This document shows positions 8,801 through 15,540 of a stretch of 24,669 nucleotides of DNA, in pieces (positions within the stretch are counted from its first letter, which is position 1; the number at the start of each line of letters is the position of its first letter). The DNA lies in the IMG/VR virus record IMGVR_UViG_3300030103_001041, positions 1 through 24,669 of that record; one strand, written 5' to 3'. The notes below the pieces were generated by a model. The model worked only from the letters and a program-made list of their open reading frames with translations. It had not been told where the DNA came from and searched no databases. A program made the translations under genes and the position numbers. This stretch comes from a virus.

Positions 8801-9249
8801 ACACTGACAGAGAGTTTTTAGATGGAATACACCAACTAGGCATGGCACTAGAAGGTCTAGGTAAAGGAGATGCAGGTGTCGCTCTTGCAGGTGCTCAGAT
8901 AATAGGAGAACTATTCACAATAGATGCTGTGAAGCTTCTTGGGGGAGTTGGTCGTCTAGCTGCACAAGGTAGAATAAGTAAATTATTTACTTCTCCTAAA
9001 CTCGTAAACTTTATAGCTGGAATTAGCCCCGAAAAGAAACAAAGAAGTTTTCTAAGTAGAGCATTCTTTGGGTACGGCTCATTAGCTGAAATAGTTACAG
9101 AAATAGCAATAAAGAAGGATGCTAGAACAGACCAAGATGAAAGTGAAATTTCAGAAGAGCGTCCTAATGTTGACGACCCATTTGACCTAAGAGACCAAAT
9201 TCCTATTAGTGAATTGAATCGTCAAACTAAGAAGTTGTTGACAGGTTAA
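5875..9249 (+). CDS. Very large (1124 aa) probable ejection/internal virion protein, TTG start
   Basis: The start is TTG at 5875. A GGAG at 5865-5868 precedes it by 6 bases, the in-frame codon at 5869 is a TGA, and the first in-frame ATG lies about 180 codons downstream. Most of the protein is charged and helical. Two stretches are unusually Gly/Ala-rich and hydrophobic: about residues 216-277 (several AAA and GVG runs, then FVGGAVFLTSLY) and about 998-1040 (VALAGAQIIGELF ... KLLGGVGRLAA). Such segments suit insertion into a membrane, as proposed for phage DNA-ejection proteins. This role is inference from composition, size and gene order; no catalytic motif was identified. It is the last rightward gene, and its TAA overlaps the stop of the opposing 99-aa gene. 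Confidence 0.8.
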   Translation: MERNQTNQLFNAVNTDDVDNQLVLAGNNSFLSDAEINQLPNTEPQEEETGYFGKKFLQSIYKGGKQAVQDTGEIFGEKLERGEGIGITSLLNLPGDLTLKTFDREQKERTNHLKRITNNRYTPNVNTIEDYVGSNFDLQLSLGFADNREEYINGLKNQLSKKPDGEDRIIDVLEDEREDKPWYMPKYYISVEKDDGSMTNYSNPHQSVTDFVARAGGQLGFDIAAGTLEMGTAAAQGAAAAKLVAALGAIPGVGVAALAAAPFVGGAVFLTSLYTAGATAERTREEYMKNVLGLTEEEEKTFGDFVNIVGDMYSKHPSLQGAKMMFTDHEYESVTKNPQEEFSAWASTVLGPFGRVLDKIKSAGESFTNRAVNLEKTPDGLYVQGRGGMNLYPQMIEAAKAAQKFNKGGKFGFLNVPFSEFMLSAYTPNKLIERLSSLAQQTSTIIPDRIKLQNKQLTQIMLAYKRGDDVTYNDFREPFEKLFSEFKGMADTRRGDFDTIARSIGGLDELFSALRYVDAKLKYKEVFDRLGPVRYDLNPLKDKLGKIYDEKVIAPNVDAKGKTTFTVVEGQASENYHLKRIIAELRNLGDPDGKLDMFQSRKAKDAFIQENKDFLPKNFTADNIDTPAEILHTYAIVLGKLAYGRFAKKELAGERRIAMDLRNTLLDTIVNPQSLIRPEKTFKTAAEFDAEIAEIKPLMDAANEFYKDTLKIRGITDNQISAMDRLRNALEINEDPGEILNEMIGAYGAAMKRGKITTLQRVKDMGEYVEKEGARLVEEAKNFNIKTDMFKADGTGVTKAYADLRLDFEAYLFDVLANQTKIRATSPAKADAFEKLLKGMDQSQKNLLNITKEREEYLLNTSEQMEQIFDDNFMKSLRYGAKDSKVTPVIKGAFDAEDFDTEIGRLLAAEVDPSKLKDSILQYLFDPNGGVAFRHNLKNSPYFDAGEFYMDTEQYSAAVRKILSSKVLAEKKVFNDTDREFLDGIHQLGMALEGLGKGDAGVALAGAQIIGELFTIDAVKLLGGVGRLAAQGRISKLFTSPKLVNFIAGISPEKKQRSFLSRAFFGYGSLAEIVTEIAIKKDARTDQDESEISEERPNVDDPFDLRDQIPISELNRQTKKLLTG

Positions 9250-9545
9250 TCAGGCACTACAACAGTAAGCTTCTCTGTCCTGTCTAATATTTCTTGACCA
9301 CGAGCTTTCATGCTCTTACCAATATTCATAAGAAACTGTTGACTCTCTGGCGTGACTCTGTAGTCATCCTTACGCAACACTGGTATAGCGTGTTCGCCTA
9401 TAAGATTATTAACCATCTCGTCCCACGGATACACAGCATGTGAATCTGTTTCGTGTTCACCGAAGATACTTATAGCAACACCTGTAGTCGTGGGCATCAG
9501 GCGCACCTCTACATCGCTTGTTAAATGAAGTATTCTACTTGACAT
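9246..9545 (-). CDS. Hypothetical 99-aa protein, last gene of the leftward operon
   Basis: I do not recognise this protein. It appears to start with a beta-rich half (ILHLTSDVEVRLMPTTTGVA) and end with a helical half (SQQFLMNIGKSMKARGQEILD), with no cysteines and no obvious motif. Its start lies inside the end of the 139-aa gene (11 bp overlap). Its TAA overlaps the TAA of the rightward 1124-aa gene on the other strand, so it is the terminal gene of the long leftward unit. Confidence 0.7.
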   Translation of the reverse strand: MSSRILHLTSDVEVRLMPTTTGVAISIFGEHETDSHAVYPWDEMVNNLIGEHAIPVLRKDDYRVTPESQQFLMNIGKSMKARGQEILDRTEKLTVVVPD

Positions 9546-9954
9546 TTTCTTTTACCGCCTTGATTACATCAGAAGAAAATAACTTCTGTATATTAAGTAA
9601 GTACATACGAGATGCCATATGGTCGCCCCCTTTTACGCTTTTAACGTAGTCAAGAGAGTCAATAATACGGCGTAGAAAAGGAGTCCGGAATACAAGTGTC
9701 GCATACGTCTCGTCGTTAATGCAGAGATTGTGAAACCAGTAGTCTGATTCTGTTGCTTTAATTCCTGATGGTTTTCCATAACATTCATACTCTATCGCTA
9801 TATTGCCAGACTTTTGCCATATGTCACGCTCTGATTTAACTTCAATCTTTGCGTTCTCAAACATGTCAAGAACCTGAGTTTCACGTATCTTACCATACTC
9901 AAGGTCAATGTCAAACTTCTTTCTGTCTTTTACGCTAGGTGCTGTTTTGTTCAT
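9535..9954 (-). CDS. PD-(D/E)XK-like putative nuclease-fold protein
   Basis: The protein has 139 residues. The core at about 36-72 reads KIEVKSERDIWQKSGNIAIE, then YE, a Gly, KPSGI and SDYW. A beta strand ending in a charged V-K-S-E-R-D turn, a second strand carrying IEYE, and a following GKPSGI..T.SDYW match the layout of small phage proteins with a PD-(D/E)XK nuclease-like fold. Candidate acidic residues are E42, D44, E55 and E57. A classic ExK is not present because the middle motif reads E-Y-E, so activity is uncertain. It lies between the ribonucleotide reductase (2 bp gap) and the 99-aa gene. A role in host DNA breakdown, recycling or recombination is plausible but unproven. Confidence 0.6.
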   Translation of the reverse strand: MNKTAPSVKDRKKFDIDLEYGKIRETQVLDMFENAKIEVKSERDIWQKSGNIAIEYECYGKPSGIKATESDYWFHNLCINDETYATLVFRTPFLRRIIDSLDYVKSVKGGDHMASRMYLLNIQKLFSSDVIKAVKENVK

Positions 9955-9956
9955 GG

Positions 9957-11870
9957 TTATCCCCCTATGTCAACAATCTCGCATGAATCCCCACTACACG
10001 CAAATGTTTGTGAAGAATTTGTAGTATCTTCTTTTTCGTAGTCCTGCAATTTAACCCAATCTATATGTCCGAATTCACTGCTAAGCTTATCGTATACATC
10101 TTTTGTGCAATCCTGATAGGGTGCTTGCTGATAAGTATGTTCGGAGTGTGGTAAAAAAGACACACCAGACATCTCGTCAAAATGCTTGTATACAAAAGCT
10201 CCTACTTCCATCCACTCATCATCACGAACTGTAACAGTAACAGAAGGCTTGTGCTCACACCAGTGTCTCTGGTACACTAACCACATTTCTAGCTGTTCTA
10301 TAGCCGTCATATCGTGCCTAGTAACAGCGTTATCAGGCGACTTCATAGGAAAGCTAAACACAGTTTGTGTATCCGGTTTCATAACATCCGCTTCGCTAGG
10401 GACGCCCTGCTCTTTTAAGAATAGAGTAAGAGGGTCTTTATTGTCACCACGCACAGTCCTAATATAATAAGGACTATGACGAGCATGAATGCCACTGCTT
10501 GAGTCAACAAGCTGTGATACTGTTCCGCTTGGTTTGACACACGTAATCGCTTTACTTTCTGGGATGTCGAGTATCTTTGACCATCTTTGATTTGTTTCAA
10601 CTGCTCTTCTCCTCATCTTCTCTAAGAACTCTGACAAGTGAAAACCTTCTTCACCTCTGCCATTAGTCCACTTACAATCCATAATACCAGTTAATGACAC
10701 ACCGAGGAGTCTCTCTTCTTCTGTGTTAGTTTTCCATATCTTTCGTAAATACGGAAAGTTTGTGAACGTGGATTGAATTGTACCCATGATGGTGGCTAGC
10801 TCTACTTTACGTCCTATCGACGCAGTAGTGTCATCAGCTTTTATTACAACTTCTGTCAAGTTACAGAATTGATATGGACGCAATATTATTTCAGAGCATG
10901 GATTAGTACCAAACTCATAGTTAGCATCACGTCTGCCATACTTCTCTGCTTGTTTCTGAGCAGCTATTCTATTGAATATACCTCTCTCTCCAGATTTACT
11001 TTCTACAAGTGAAGTCCATTCACGTAAGAAGGTTTCACCATCCGGCTTATCGGTGTATGACACGGAGTTATTAGCTAATGCCATCTGTGGGGCTGTTTCC
11101 CACCATGTGCCGCTCTTAGCGTGGCGCATACGCCCATCTGAGAGATTTGATAAGCTAATCATAGCGGAGCGTCTAACACCCCCTGAGACGACAACCTCGC
11201 CGACCTTACACATTAAGTTATGGCAGTCGTAGCTAGACAGCTTACGACCTGCATTGTCACGAAACAATTTTATTGTGAATGAGAACAGGTCTACTAAAGG
11301 TGCAGGACCAGATGCTCTGCCACCAAATGTTTTTAGTTTAGCCCCTGCTGGTCGAACTAAAGACATATTCCACTTAGGTATTTCACCTGCCCATAGAAGT
11401 GCTAATACTTGTCGGAAGGCTTTTGCCCAACCCTCTTTGCTATCCTTAACTATAATAGTCGTGTCACTGTCGTACATAGTTGGAACTTCAGGTAACTTAG
11501 AAATAAACTGACGCTCAACACTGAAACCGACACCAGTGCCGCACAAAAGTATAAACATAGCTTCATCAAAACTTTTAGGATCATCCACGGGTAAGTAGCT
11601 ACAGTTGTACCCTGCTGTGTTGTCTCGCTGCAACGCTGGCCCTGCCGTCATCATCGCTCTCATTGATGGCATTACTTGTAGTGATACTATTGCATCATAA
11701 AGTTCTTCTCTGGTGTCGGTATCCATACCTTTTGTTTCGCATACTAGATCAACATACCTAGATACAGTTTCGTGCCACGTTTCTCTACGCCCTTCCGTGT
11801 CTAACCATCTGGCGTAGCGAGATTTGTGAATAAATGATTGATAGTCGGTGGGCAGGTAGTTATTGTTCAT
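9957..11870 (-). CDS. nrdJ: Class II (adenosylcobalamin-dependent) ribonucleotide reductase, monomeric RTPR type
   Basis: This enzyme reduces ribonucleotides to deoxyribonucleotides for phage DNA synthesis, using coenzyme B12 and no separate small subunit. All expected cysteines are present. C90 (NCSY) and C336 (FCNL) match the active-site pair, and C325 in NPCSEI matches the thiyl-radical cysteine, with N323 and E327 around it. C625 and C630 form the C-terminal CX4C shuttle. In Lactobacillus leichmannii RTPR the corresponding residues are C119, C419, C408, C731 and C736, so the spacing from thiyl Cys to the second active-site Cys (11) is conserved. At 637 residues it is about 100 shorter than that enzyme. 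AAGGA lies about 9 bases ahead of the ATG. It implies a host that makes or imports cobalamin. Confidence 0.95.
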   Translation of the reverse strand: MNNNYLPTDYQSFIHKSRYARWLDTEGRRETWHETVSRYVDLVCETKGMDTDTREELYDAIVSLQVMPSMRAMMTAGPALQRDNTAGYNCSYLPVDDPKSFDEAMFILLCGTGVGFSVERQFISKLPEVPTMYDSDTTIIVKDSKEGWAKAFRQVLALLWAGEIPKWNMSLVRPAGAKLKTFGGRASGPAPLVDLFSFTIKLFRDNAGRKLSSYDCHNLMCKVGEVVVSGGVRRSAMISLSNLSDGRMRHAKSGTWWETAPQMALANNSVSYTDKPDGETFLREWTSLVESKSGERGIFNRIAAQKQAEKYGRRDANYEFGTNPCSEIILRPYQFCNLTEVVIKADDTTASIGRKVELATIMGTIQSTFTNFPYLRKIWKTNTEEERLLGVSLTGIMDCKWTNGRGEEGFHLSEFLEKMRRRAVETNQRWSKILDIPESKAITCVKPSGTVSQLVDSSSGIHARHSPYYIRTVRGDNKDPLTLFLKEQGVPSEADVMKPDTQTVFSFPMKSPDNAVTRHDMTAIEQLEMWLVYQRHWCEHKPSVTVTVRDDEWMEVGAFVYKHFDEMSGVSFLPHSEHTYQQAPYQDCTKDVYDKLSSEFGHIDWVKLQDYEKEDTTNSSQTFACSGDSCEIVDIGG

Positions 11871-11881
11871 TTCTTTTTTCC

Positions 11882-12415
11882 TTATAGTCTTCCAAAAAAT
11901 TCTGTTGCTGTTTTATTTTTTTGATCAAAGAGATACCAAGCACAGTTATCCTTTCCTGTATTCTTACTATCTTCGATCCACTTTACTCTTCCTACACTAA
12001 CAATCTTTTTACAGTATCTTAGGTATGGTATAGCTTGTCGAGTGTGCATCCAATCTGCATCAAAAAGTAACCAGGTTTTTACGGATGCAATAATGTTTTC
12101 TATCATAGGGTGTAGTATATCTCTATTCCAAGGAGGATTAGTAATACAGTACGTGTTAGTCTTATGTACGTCCCAAGAGATTGTAAGAGCATCTGCTTGG
12201 CTAATTCCTTTATCTAAACGTGGCTCAATATCTGTAGCTCCTATACAGACCCCATTCGTTAAAGTTTTAATGTGTTCAATTAATCTGCCATCTCCTGCAC
12301 AAGGCTCAACATAATCAAAGGCCAATGGCAAGTGTGGAACGAGTGGTGCTAAAGCAGATATAGGAGTAGGATAAAAATCCCTTTCAATTCTTTCAAAGTT
12401 AGATCTTTTACCCAT
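11882..12415 (-). CDS. Small SAM-dependent DNA methyltransferase, N6-adenine-type (NPPW)
   Basis: The protein has 177 residues. An N-terminal DFYPTP precedes the SAM-binding motif I YVEPCAGDGRL (about 35-45). The catalytic motif IV is TNPPW (92-96). This order of motif I then NPPW is typical of amino-methyltransferases, with adenine N6 most likely. The protein is little more than the catalytic core and lacks an obvious target-recognition domain, so specificity cannot be read. No restriction enzyme is adjacent, so it looks like an orphan phage methyltransferase that could protect DNA from host restriction. It lies 11 bp upstream of the reductase gene and 3 bp downstream of the 60-aa gene. Confidence 0.8.
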   Translation of the reverse strand: MGKRSNFERIERDFYPTPISALAPLVPHLPLAFDYVEPCAGDGRLIEHIKTLTNGVCIGATDIEPRLDKGISQADALTISWDVHKTNTYCITNPPWNRDILHPMIENIIASVKTWLLFDADWMHTRQAIPYLRYCKKIVSVGRVKWIEDSKNTGKDNCAWYLFDQKNKTATEFFGRL

Positions 12416-12418
12416 AAA

Positions 12419-12601
12419 CTACCACTTCTCTTTAACTTTCATCTTTTCCACTTTTACGTCATCTATGTCGTGTATTGCATTAGATATAGATTCTGCTACT
12501 TCAGTAGGATGTTCTTCTTCTACTAAGGATAAGACATTTCCTTCTTCATCTACCTTCAAGGTAAACGAAACGTAAAAGGATTTATAATTCGTCTTTGCCA
12601 T
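12419..12601 (-). CDS. Hypothetical 60-aa protein
   Basis: A short protein with probable beta strands (YKSFYVSFTLKVDEEGNVLSLVE), an acidic middle, and a Lys-rich end (DVKVEKMKVKEKW). It is not recognised. The ATG lies 20 bp inside the 3' end of the DUF3310 gene, and the stop is 3 bp before the methyltransferase ATG, so it fits the overlapping pattern of the operon. This placement is the main argument that it is a real gene. Confidence 0.6.
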   Translation of the reverse strand: MAKTNYKSFYVSFTLKVDEEGNVLSLVEEEHPTEVAESISNAIHDIDDVKVEKMKVKEKW

Positions 12602-12824
12602 TTATTTGATTTATCCTCATTTCAGCATAACGAATAACCTTGTTGAGATCCGTTATCTCACTTTCTTTTTGGTCCATACCATCGTATAACTTATGTCCTG
12701 CACGGCTAGCATACTTAACTATGTTACCTCGCCAAAATTCAAAACCATTCATCATAGTGTATGTAATAGGTTCTATTTGCCAACGAGCATAATGCTCTGG
12801 CTTATTTATTAGTTCGTCTGTCAC
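12582..12824 (-). CDS. DUF3310 family protein
   Basis: The protein has 80 residues. The pattern NKPEHY near the N-terminus, then the GNIVKYASRAGHK motif and a C-terminal helix (EITDLNKVIRYAEMRI), is the DUF3310 signature. DUF3310 is a small helical domain common in phage replication regions whose biochemical role is not established; some relatives are described as nucleotide-kinase-like by name only. The start is a GTG at 12822-12824 that overlaps the TGA of the 120-aa gene by 3 bases (GTGA). No in-frame ATG lies before the conserved motif. Confidence 0.85.
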   Translation of the reverse strand: MTDELINKPEHYARWQIEPITYTMMNGFEFWRGNIVKYASRAGHKLYDGMDQKESEITDLNKVIRYAEMRINQINGKDEL

Positions 12825-13183
12825 GCTGTGCCTTTCGTTTTAGTTAGGGGGCCAAACTTAATAACCTGACCGCCAGAAGTTTGTATCTCTACTTCAGGTA
12901 GACCATTCACTTCTTCTTCTGCATCTTGTTCAAATATCTTAATCATTTGATCTCTACGCTCTTCAACTATCGCCATAATGTTTGGGTATTCGTGTGCAAC
13001 ATCTAAGAAAGCACTAAGAAAAGTTGCACACTTAATTAAGTCACTAAGTATTGCTTTATCTATATTGCTCTCAGGACCCATTGCTAAACCAGTAGATATT
13101 AAACCACTCCAGTTACCATCGGTATCAAAATTTATTGGTCGTAGTATTAAAGCAACTTCATCATCTGCTAATGTGTATCCCAT
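12821..13183 (-). CDS. Hypothetical 120-aa protein
   Basis: The N-terminal part looks beta-rich (EVALILRPINFDTDGNWSGLISTG), followed by a helical central part (KAILSDLIKCATFLSAFLDVA) and an acidic C-terminal segment. I do not recognise a named family. It begins one base into the stop of the resolvase gene (TAATG), behind a strong AAGGAAGGA ribosome site, and it overlaps DUF3310 by 4 bases. The surroundings suggest a replication or nucleotide-metabolism accessory protein, but the sequence does not show this. Confidence 0.7.
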   Translation of the reverse strand: MGYTLADDEVALILRPINFDTDGNWSGLISTGLAMGPESNIDKAILSDLIKCATFLSAFLDVAHEYPNIMAIVEERRDQMIKIFEQDAEEEVNGLPEVEIQTSGGQVIKFGPLTKTKGTA

Positions 13184-13638
13184 TATATGTCCTTCCTTTT
13201 TGTTTTTAATTTAATTACAGTTTCTTTAGTGCTTCTGCCTTTTTCGAGTAGCCAATCTAATGGTATAACCCTGTGCGCCCACTTAAAATCGTGCTTCTCA
13301 CACCACCCACAGTATCTAGTTTTAGACCCTTTGTATAGTTTTGCTTGAGCATTACTAAATACAAAACGAATGTCTAATTCTGGGTGTTGATCCCTGACCG
13401 CCAAATGTTTGCGGCGATCTTCATTATCAAACAAACCTTTAGATTCTATAAAGATACCATTGTCCAGTTGGAAGTCAGGAGTATAAGTTCTATACCGCAA
13501 GTCTTCCCACTGAACTTTGAGGAGTTCGTAACGTACTTCTTTTTGGTGATGCGTTAGATAGTCAGCAACCCGTTCCTCTAAACCACTTCTGTAGCGTCTG
13601 GAATTGTGTCGCCGTCTTGTATTAGTCTTTTTTACCAT
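13183..13638 (-). CDS. T7 endonuclease I-like Holliday junction resolvase
   Basis: The protein has 151 residues, close to the 149 of T7 gp3. SGLEERVADYL (18-28), YTPDF (52-56) and IFIESKG (62-68) give E21/E22, D55, E65 and K67. The catalytic residues of T7 endonuclease I are E20, D55, E65 and K67, so spacing and even numbering agree. It should cut four-way junctions and other branched DNA, resolving recombination intermediates and helping degrade host DNA. The C-terminal part has a YCGWCEKH motif and ends Lys-rich. The start is an ATG 17 bp inside the upstream 65-aa gene. It sits with the exonuclease and polymerase in the replication module. Confidence 0.92.
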   Translation of the reverse strand: MVKKTNTRRRHNSRRYRSGLEERVADYLTHHQKEVRYELLKVQWEDLRYRTYTPDFQLDNGIFIESKGLFDNEDRRKHLAVRDQHPELDIRFVFSNAQAKLYKGSKTRYCGWCEKHDFKWAHRVIPLDWLLEKGRSTKETVIKLKTKRKDI

Positions 13639-13819
13639 CAGATAGGGAAGCCTTTAATTCATCTACTTTAACCCTACCTATTGCATTAACACATTGTAGC
13701 ATATGACCGACTACATTTGATGTAGTTGTATTAACTCTCAGAACTTCAATTAATTCTTTCTGTTCATCTGTCATATTATCTGTGTCGTACTCTGTACCTT
13801 CTATTGTCATCTTTACCAT
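13622..13819 (-). CDS. Hypothetical 65-aa protein
   Basis: Not recognised. It has a short beta-like N-terminus (MVKMTIEGTEYD) and then two predicted helices (TDEQKELIEVLRVNTTTSNVVGHMLQCVNAI) with one cysteine. It starts one base into the stop of the exonuclease gene and overlaps the resolvase gene by 17 bp. A second in-frame Met (13810) is possible but would leave a small gap. Its location suggests a recombination or replication accessory role; no motif supports a specific one. Confidence 0.65.
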   Translation of the reverse strand: MVKMTIEGTEYDTDNMTDEQKELIEVLRVNTTTSNVVGHMLQCVNAIGRVKVDELKASLSDGKKD

Positions 13820-14598
13820 TATGCTGCCTCATTTTCTTCTAAGATCTCTGACGGATCATATTTTTTTACTAGTTTCCAGTATGCAAGAAGACTGTTGAAC
13901 ATAGCTAAGTGTCTATTGTGAGTTCTAATGTCCCACCGATGTACTGCTATTAGTTCTGGGTCTTCCCTGTCAACAAATATAGAAACTCTCTCTGGTTGTT
14001 TAAAGTTACATCCTTCTGCATAAGCAGATAGCTGCATCCCGTGATCATCAAAAACTAACTTCGATGCCTGTTTCTCTTTTAAACCATCTTTAGTTTTAAA
14101 GTCAACAAAAATTCCTGATTTAGAATATAAATCTATTTTGCCACCATATCCATTTGTTGAGCAGAAAGAGTCTTCAGCAATCCAAGTTTCATCAGGAAAT
14201 TCTGTATCCAAATAATCTTTAATAACTTTGTACGCTTTAGTTTTTTTACCGCCCATAAAGCCTTGCTCAATCATAGCGTGTATAATTGTGCCACGCTCTG
14301 CGGCTTTACGGCCTATCTCTTTTGAATCTGTTTTACATCGTTGCGTAAAATCTTCTAAGGTTTCCCCAGGATCTTGCTCTAATGTAATAGCTGAGTTAAG
14401 GGCTTGATTAATCTTCCAGTTCTCTAAAGATGGCTTTGCAGCCATCCCTATTATTGTTGTAACGGAAGGTACGTATCCGTGTTGTCGTGCATCTCGAAGT
14501 GTAGTGTTACGCTCTCTTCCGTTTGCTCCGACTATTGTGTAAGTAGGCAAGCCATCTTTATCATACCAATGACCTGCCTCAGAAAGTTGTTCTATCAA
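13819..14598 (-). CDS. RecB/Cas4-like PD-(D/E)XK exonuclease, TTG start
   Basis: The protein has 259 residues. Nuclease-family motifs appear in order: the helix RGTIIHAMIE with H107, GGKIDLY with D156, VDFKTK with D166 and K168, and QLSAYAEG with Q189 and Y193. This is the RecB-family layout (H, D, D/ExK, QxxxY) of phage DNA exonucleases. It probably digests duplex ends, as T7 gp6 does by a different fold, to expose single strands for annealing and to recycle host DNA. The start is a TTG at 14596-14598 that overlaps the TGA of the SSB-like gene (TTGA), with AAGGTG about 10 bases ahead. The first in-frame ATG is about 50 codons in, past the conserved PSVTT motif. Confidence 0.88.
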   Translation of the reverse strand: MIEQLSEAGHWYDKDGLPTYTIVGANGRERNTTLRDARQHGYVPSVTTIIGMAAKPSLENWKINQALNSAITLEQDPGETLEDFTQRCKTDSKEIGRKAAERGTIIHAMIEQGFMGGKKTKAYKVIKDYLDTEFPDETWIAEDSFCSTNGYGGKIDLYSKSGIFVDFKTKDGLKEKQASKLVFDDHGMQLSAYAEGCNFKQPERVSIFVDREDPELIAVHRWDIRTHNRHLAMFNSLLAYWKLVKKYDPSEILEENEAA

Positions 14599-15497
14599 AC
14601 ACCTACACCTTCAATGTCGTGACCAACGAAAGCTTCAACAAGTTCAGCGTCTACTTCATCTAGTTCTTGGACATTGTTCTCTTTCCAACGGTCTAACACG
14701 TAACCATCTGACCACTTAATCCAATCTTGAAAGCTTTCAAACGTATTACTGTCTTCGTCTTGCAGATCAACTTCCTTAACATTGTTAAACAATATTGTTG
14801 CGTAAGTTGCAGGAACTGTTTCTACCTTAGACCCTAGTGTAATACTACGCTTTAATAGTTTAGCTTCAATGGGAACCTTACTATCTTCCCTAATTTTTTT
14901 AAGAACTTCGTTTAACGCTTTGATGCTATCTTTATTCTTGATGTCAAGTATAAAAGGTATCTCATCATTGTACCCTTCAACTTCAATACCATCTTCATTA
15001 AGAGCTTTTCCATTTAAGTTTATTGTACCAAACAAAATTTTAGTACGCTTAACGGCTCTCATTAAATCCTTTATCTCTTGTGATAGCGCATCATATTCTT
15101 TCTTTGTGTGATACCCTGAAGGACGACCTATATTAAATGTGCCTTTCGAGTCTTTTAAATCTGTGTAAAGATTGTTAGCCATAACAGTTCTATGCATAAC
15201 ATTATTAATTGAATCCCAATGCGTCCATTGTTCCTTTAGGGCAAATATCCTAATCTCTGGCTCTAAACAATAAACAATATCATCCCCAACTTTTAATTTA
15301 TATGCACCTACGGGTACAACTTCGGTTCTCATAGTCTTACCTGAAACCTCAACGTCACCCATCAACGCTTTATGCGTAATGTTTAGACGAGCTAGGCTAG
15401 AAGACTTCTTAGTGTTGCCGTCATCTTGGGCTGAAAGACCCATCATATCGGCTAGTGCTTGTCCTGAAGCACCTGCTATTTGTAATTCTGTATTCAT
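14595..15497 (-). CDS. Probable phage single-stranded DNA-binding protein
   Basis: The protein has 300 residues and is not recognised from a catalytic motif. It is mixed beta/alpha in the middle (about 50-230). Its C-terminus is rich in Asp and Glu (NVQELDEVDAELVEAFVG). An acidic tail is typical of SSB proteins that recruit replication partners. Position is the other argument: it lies directly between the family A polymerase and the exonuclease, where T7-like phages carry or group their SSB and nuclease functions. SSB activity is therefore inference. A recombination mediator or annealing protein is the main alternative. The ATG is 43 bp downstream of the polymerase stop and has AAAGGT about 6 bases ahead; this is the largest gap inside the operon. 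Confidence 0.6.
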   Translation of the reverse strand: MNTELQIAGASGQALADMMGLSAQDDGNTKKSSSLARLNITHKALMGDVEVSGKTMRTEVVPVGAYKLKVGDDIVYCLEPEIRIFALKEQWTHWDSINNVMHRTVMANNLYTDLKDSKGTFNIGRPSGYHTKKEYDALSQEIKDLMRAVKRTKILFGTINLNGKALNEDGIEVEGYNDEIPFILDIKNKDSIKALNEVLKKIREDSKVPIEAKLLKRSITLGSKVETVPATYATILFNNVKEVDLQDEDSNTFESFQDWIKWSDGYVLDRWKENNVQELDEVDAELVEAFVGHDIEGVGV

Positions 15498-15540
15498 AAT
15501 TTACCTTTATTTATAATATGTGAAAAGAGTTATAGTTATA

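Noticed and set aside
15498-15540. Internal promoter or terminator in the 43 bp gap between polymerase and SSB-like genes.
   Set aside because: It is AT-rich with TATTAT-like words but has no -35 partner at good spacing and no hairpin; a ribosome site explains the conserved part.
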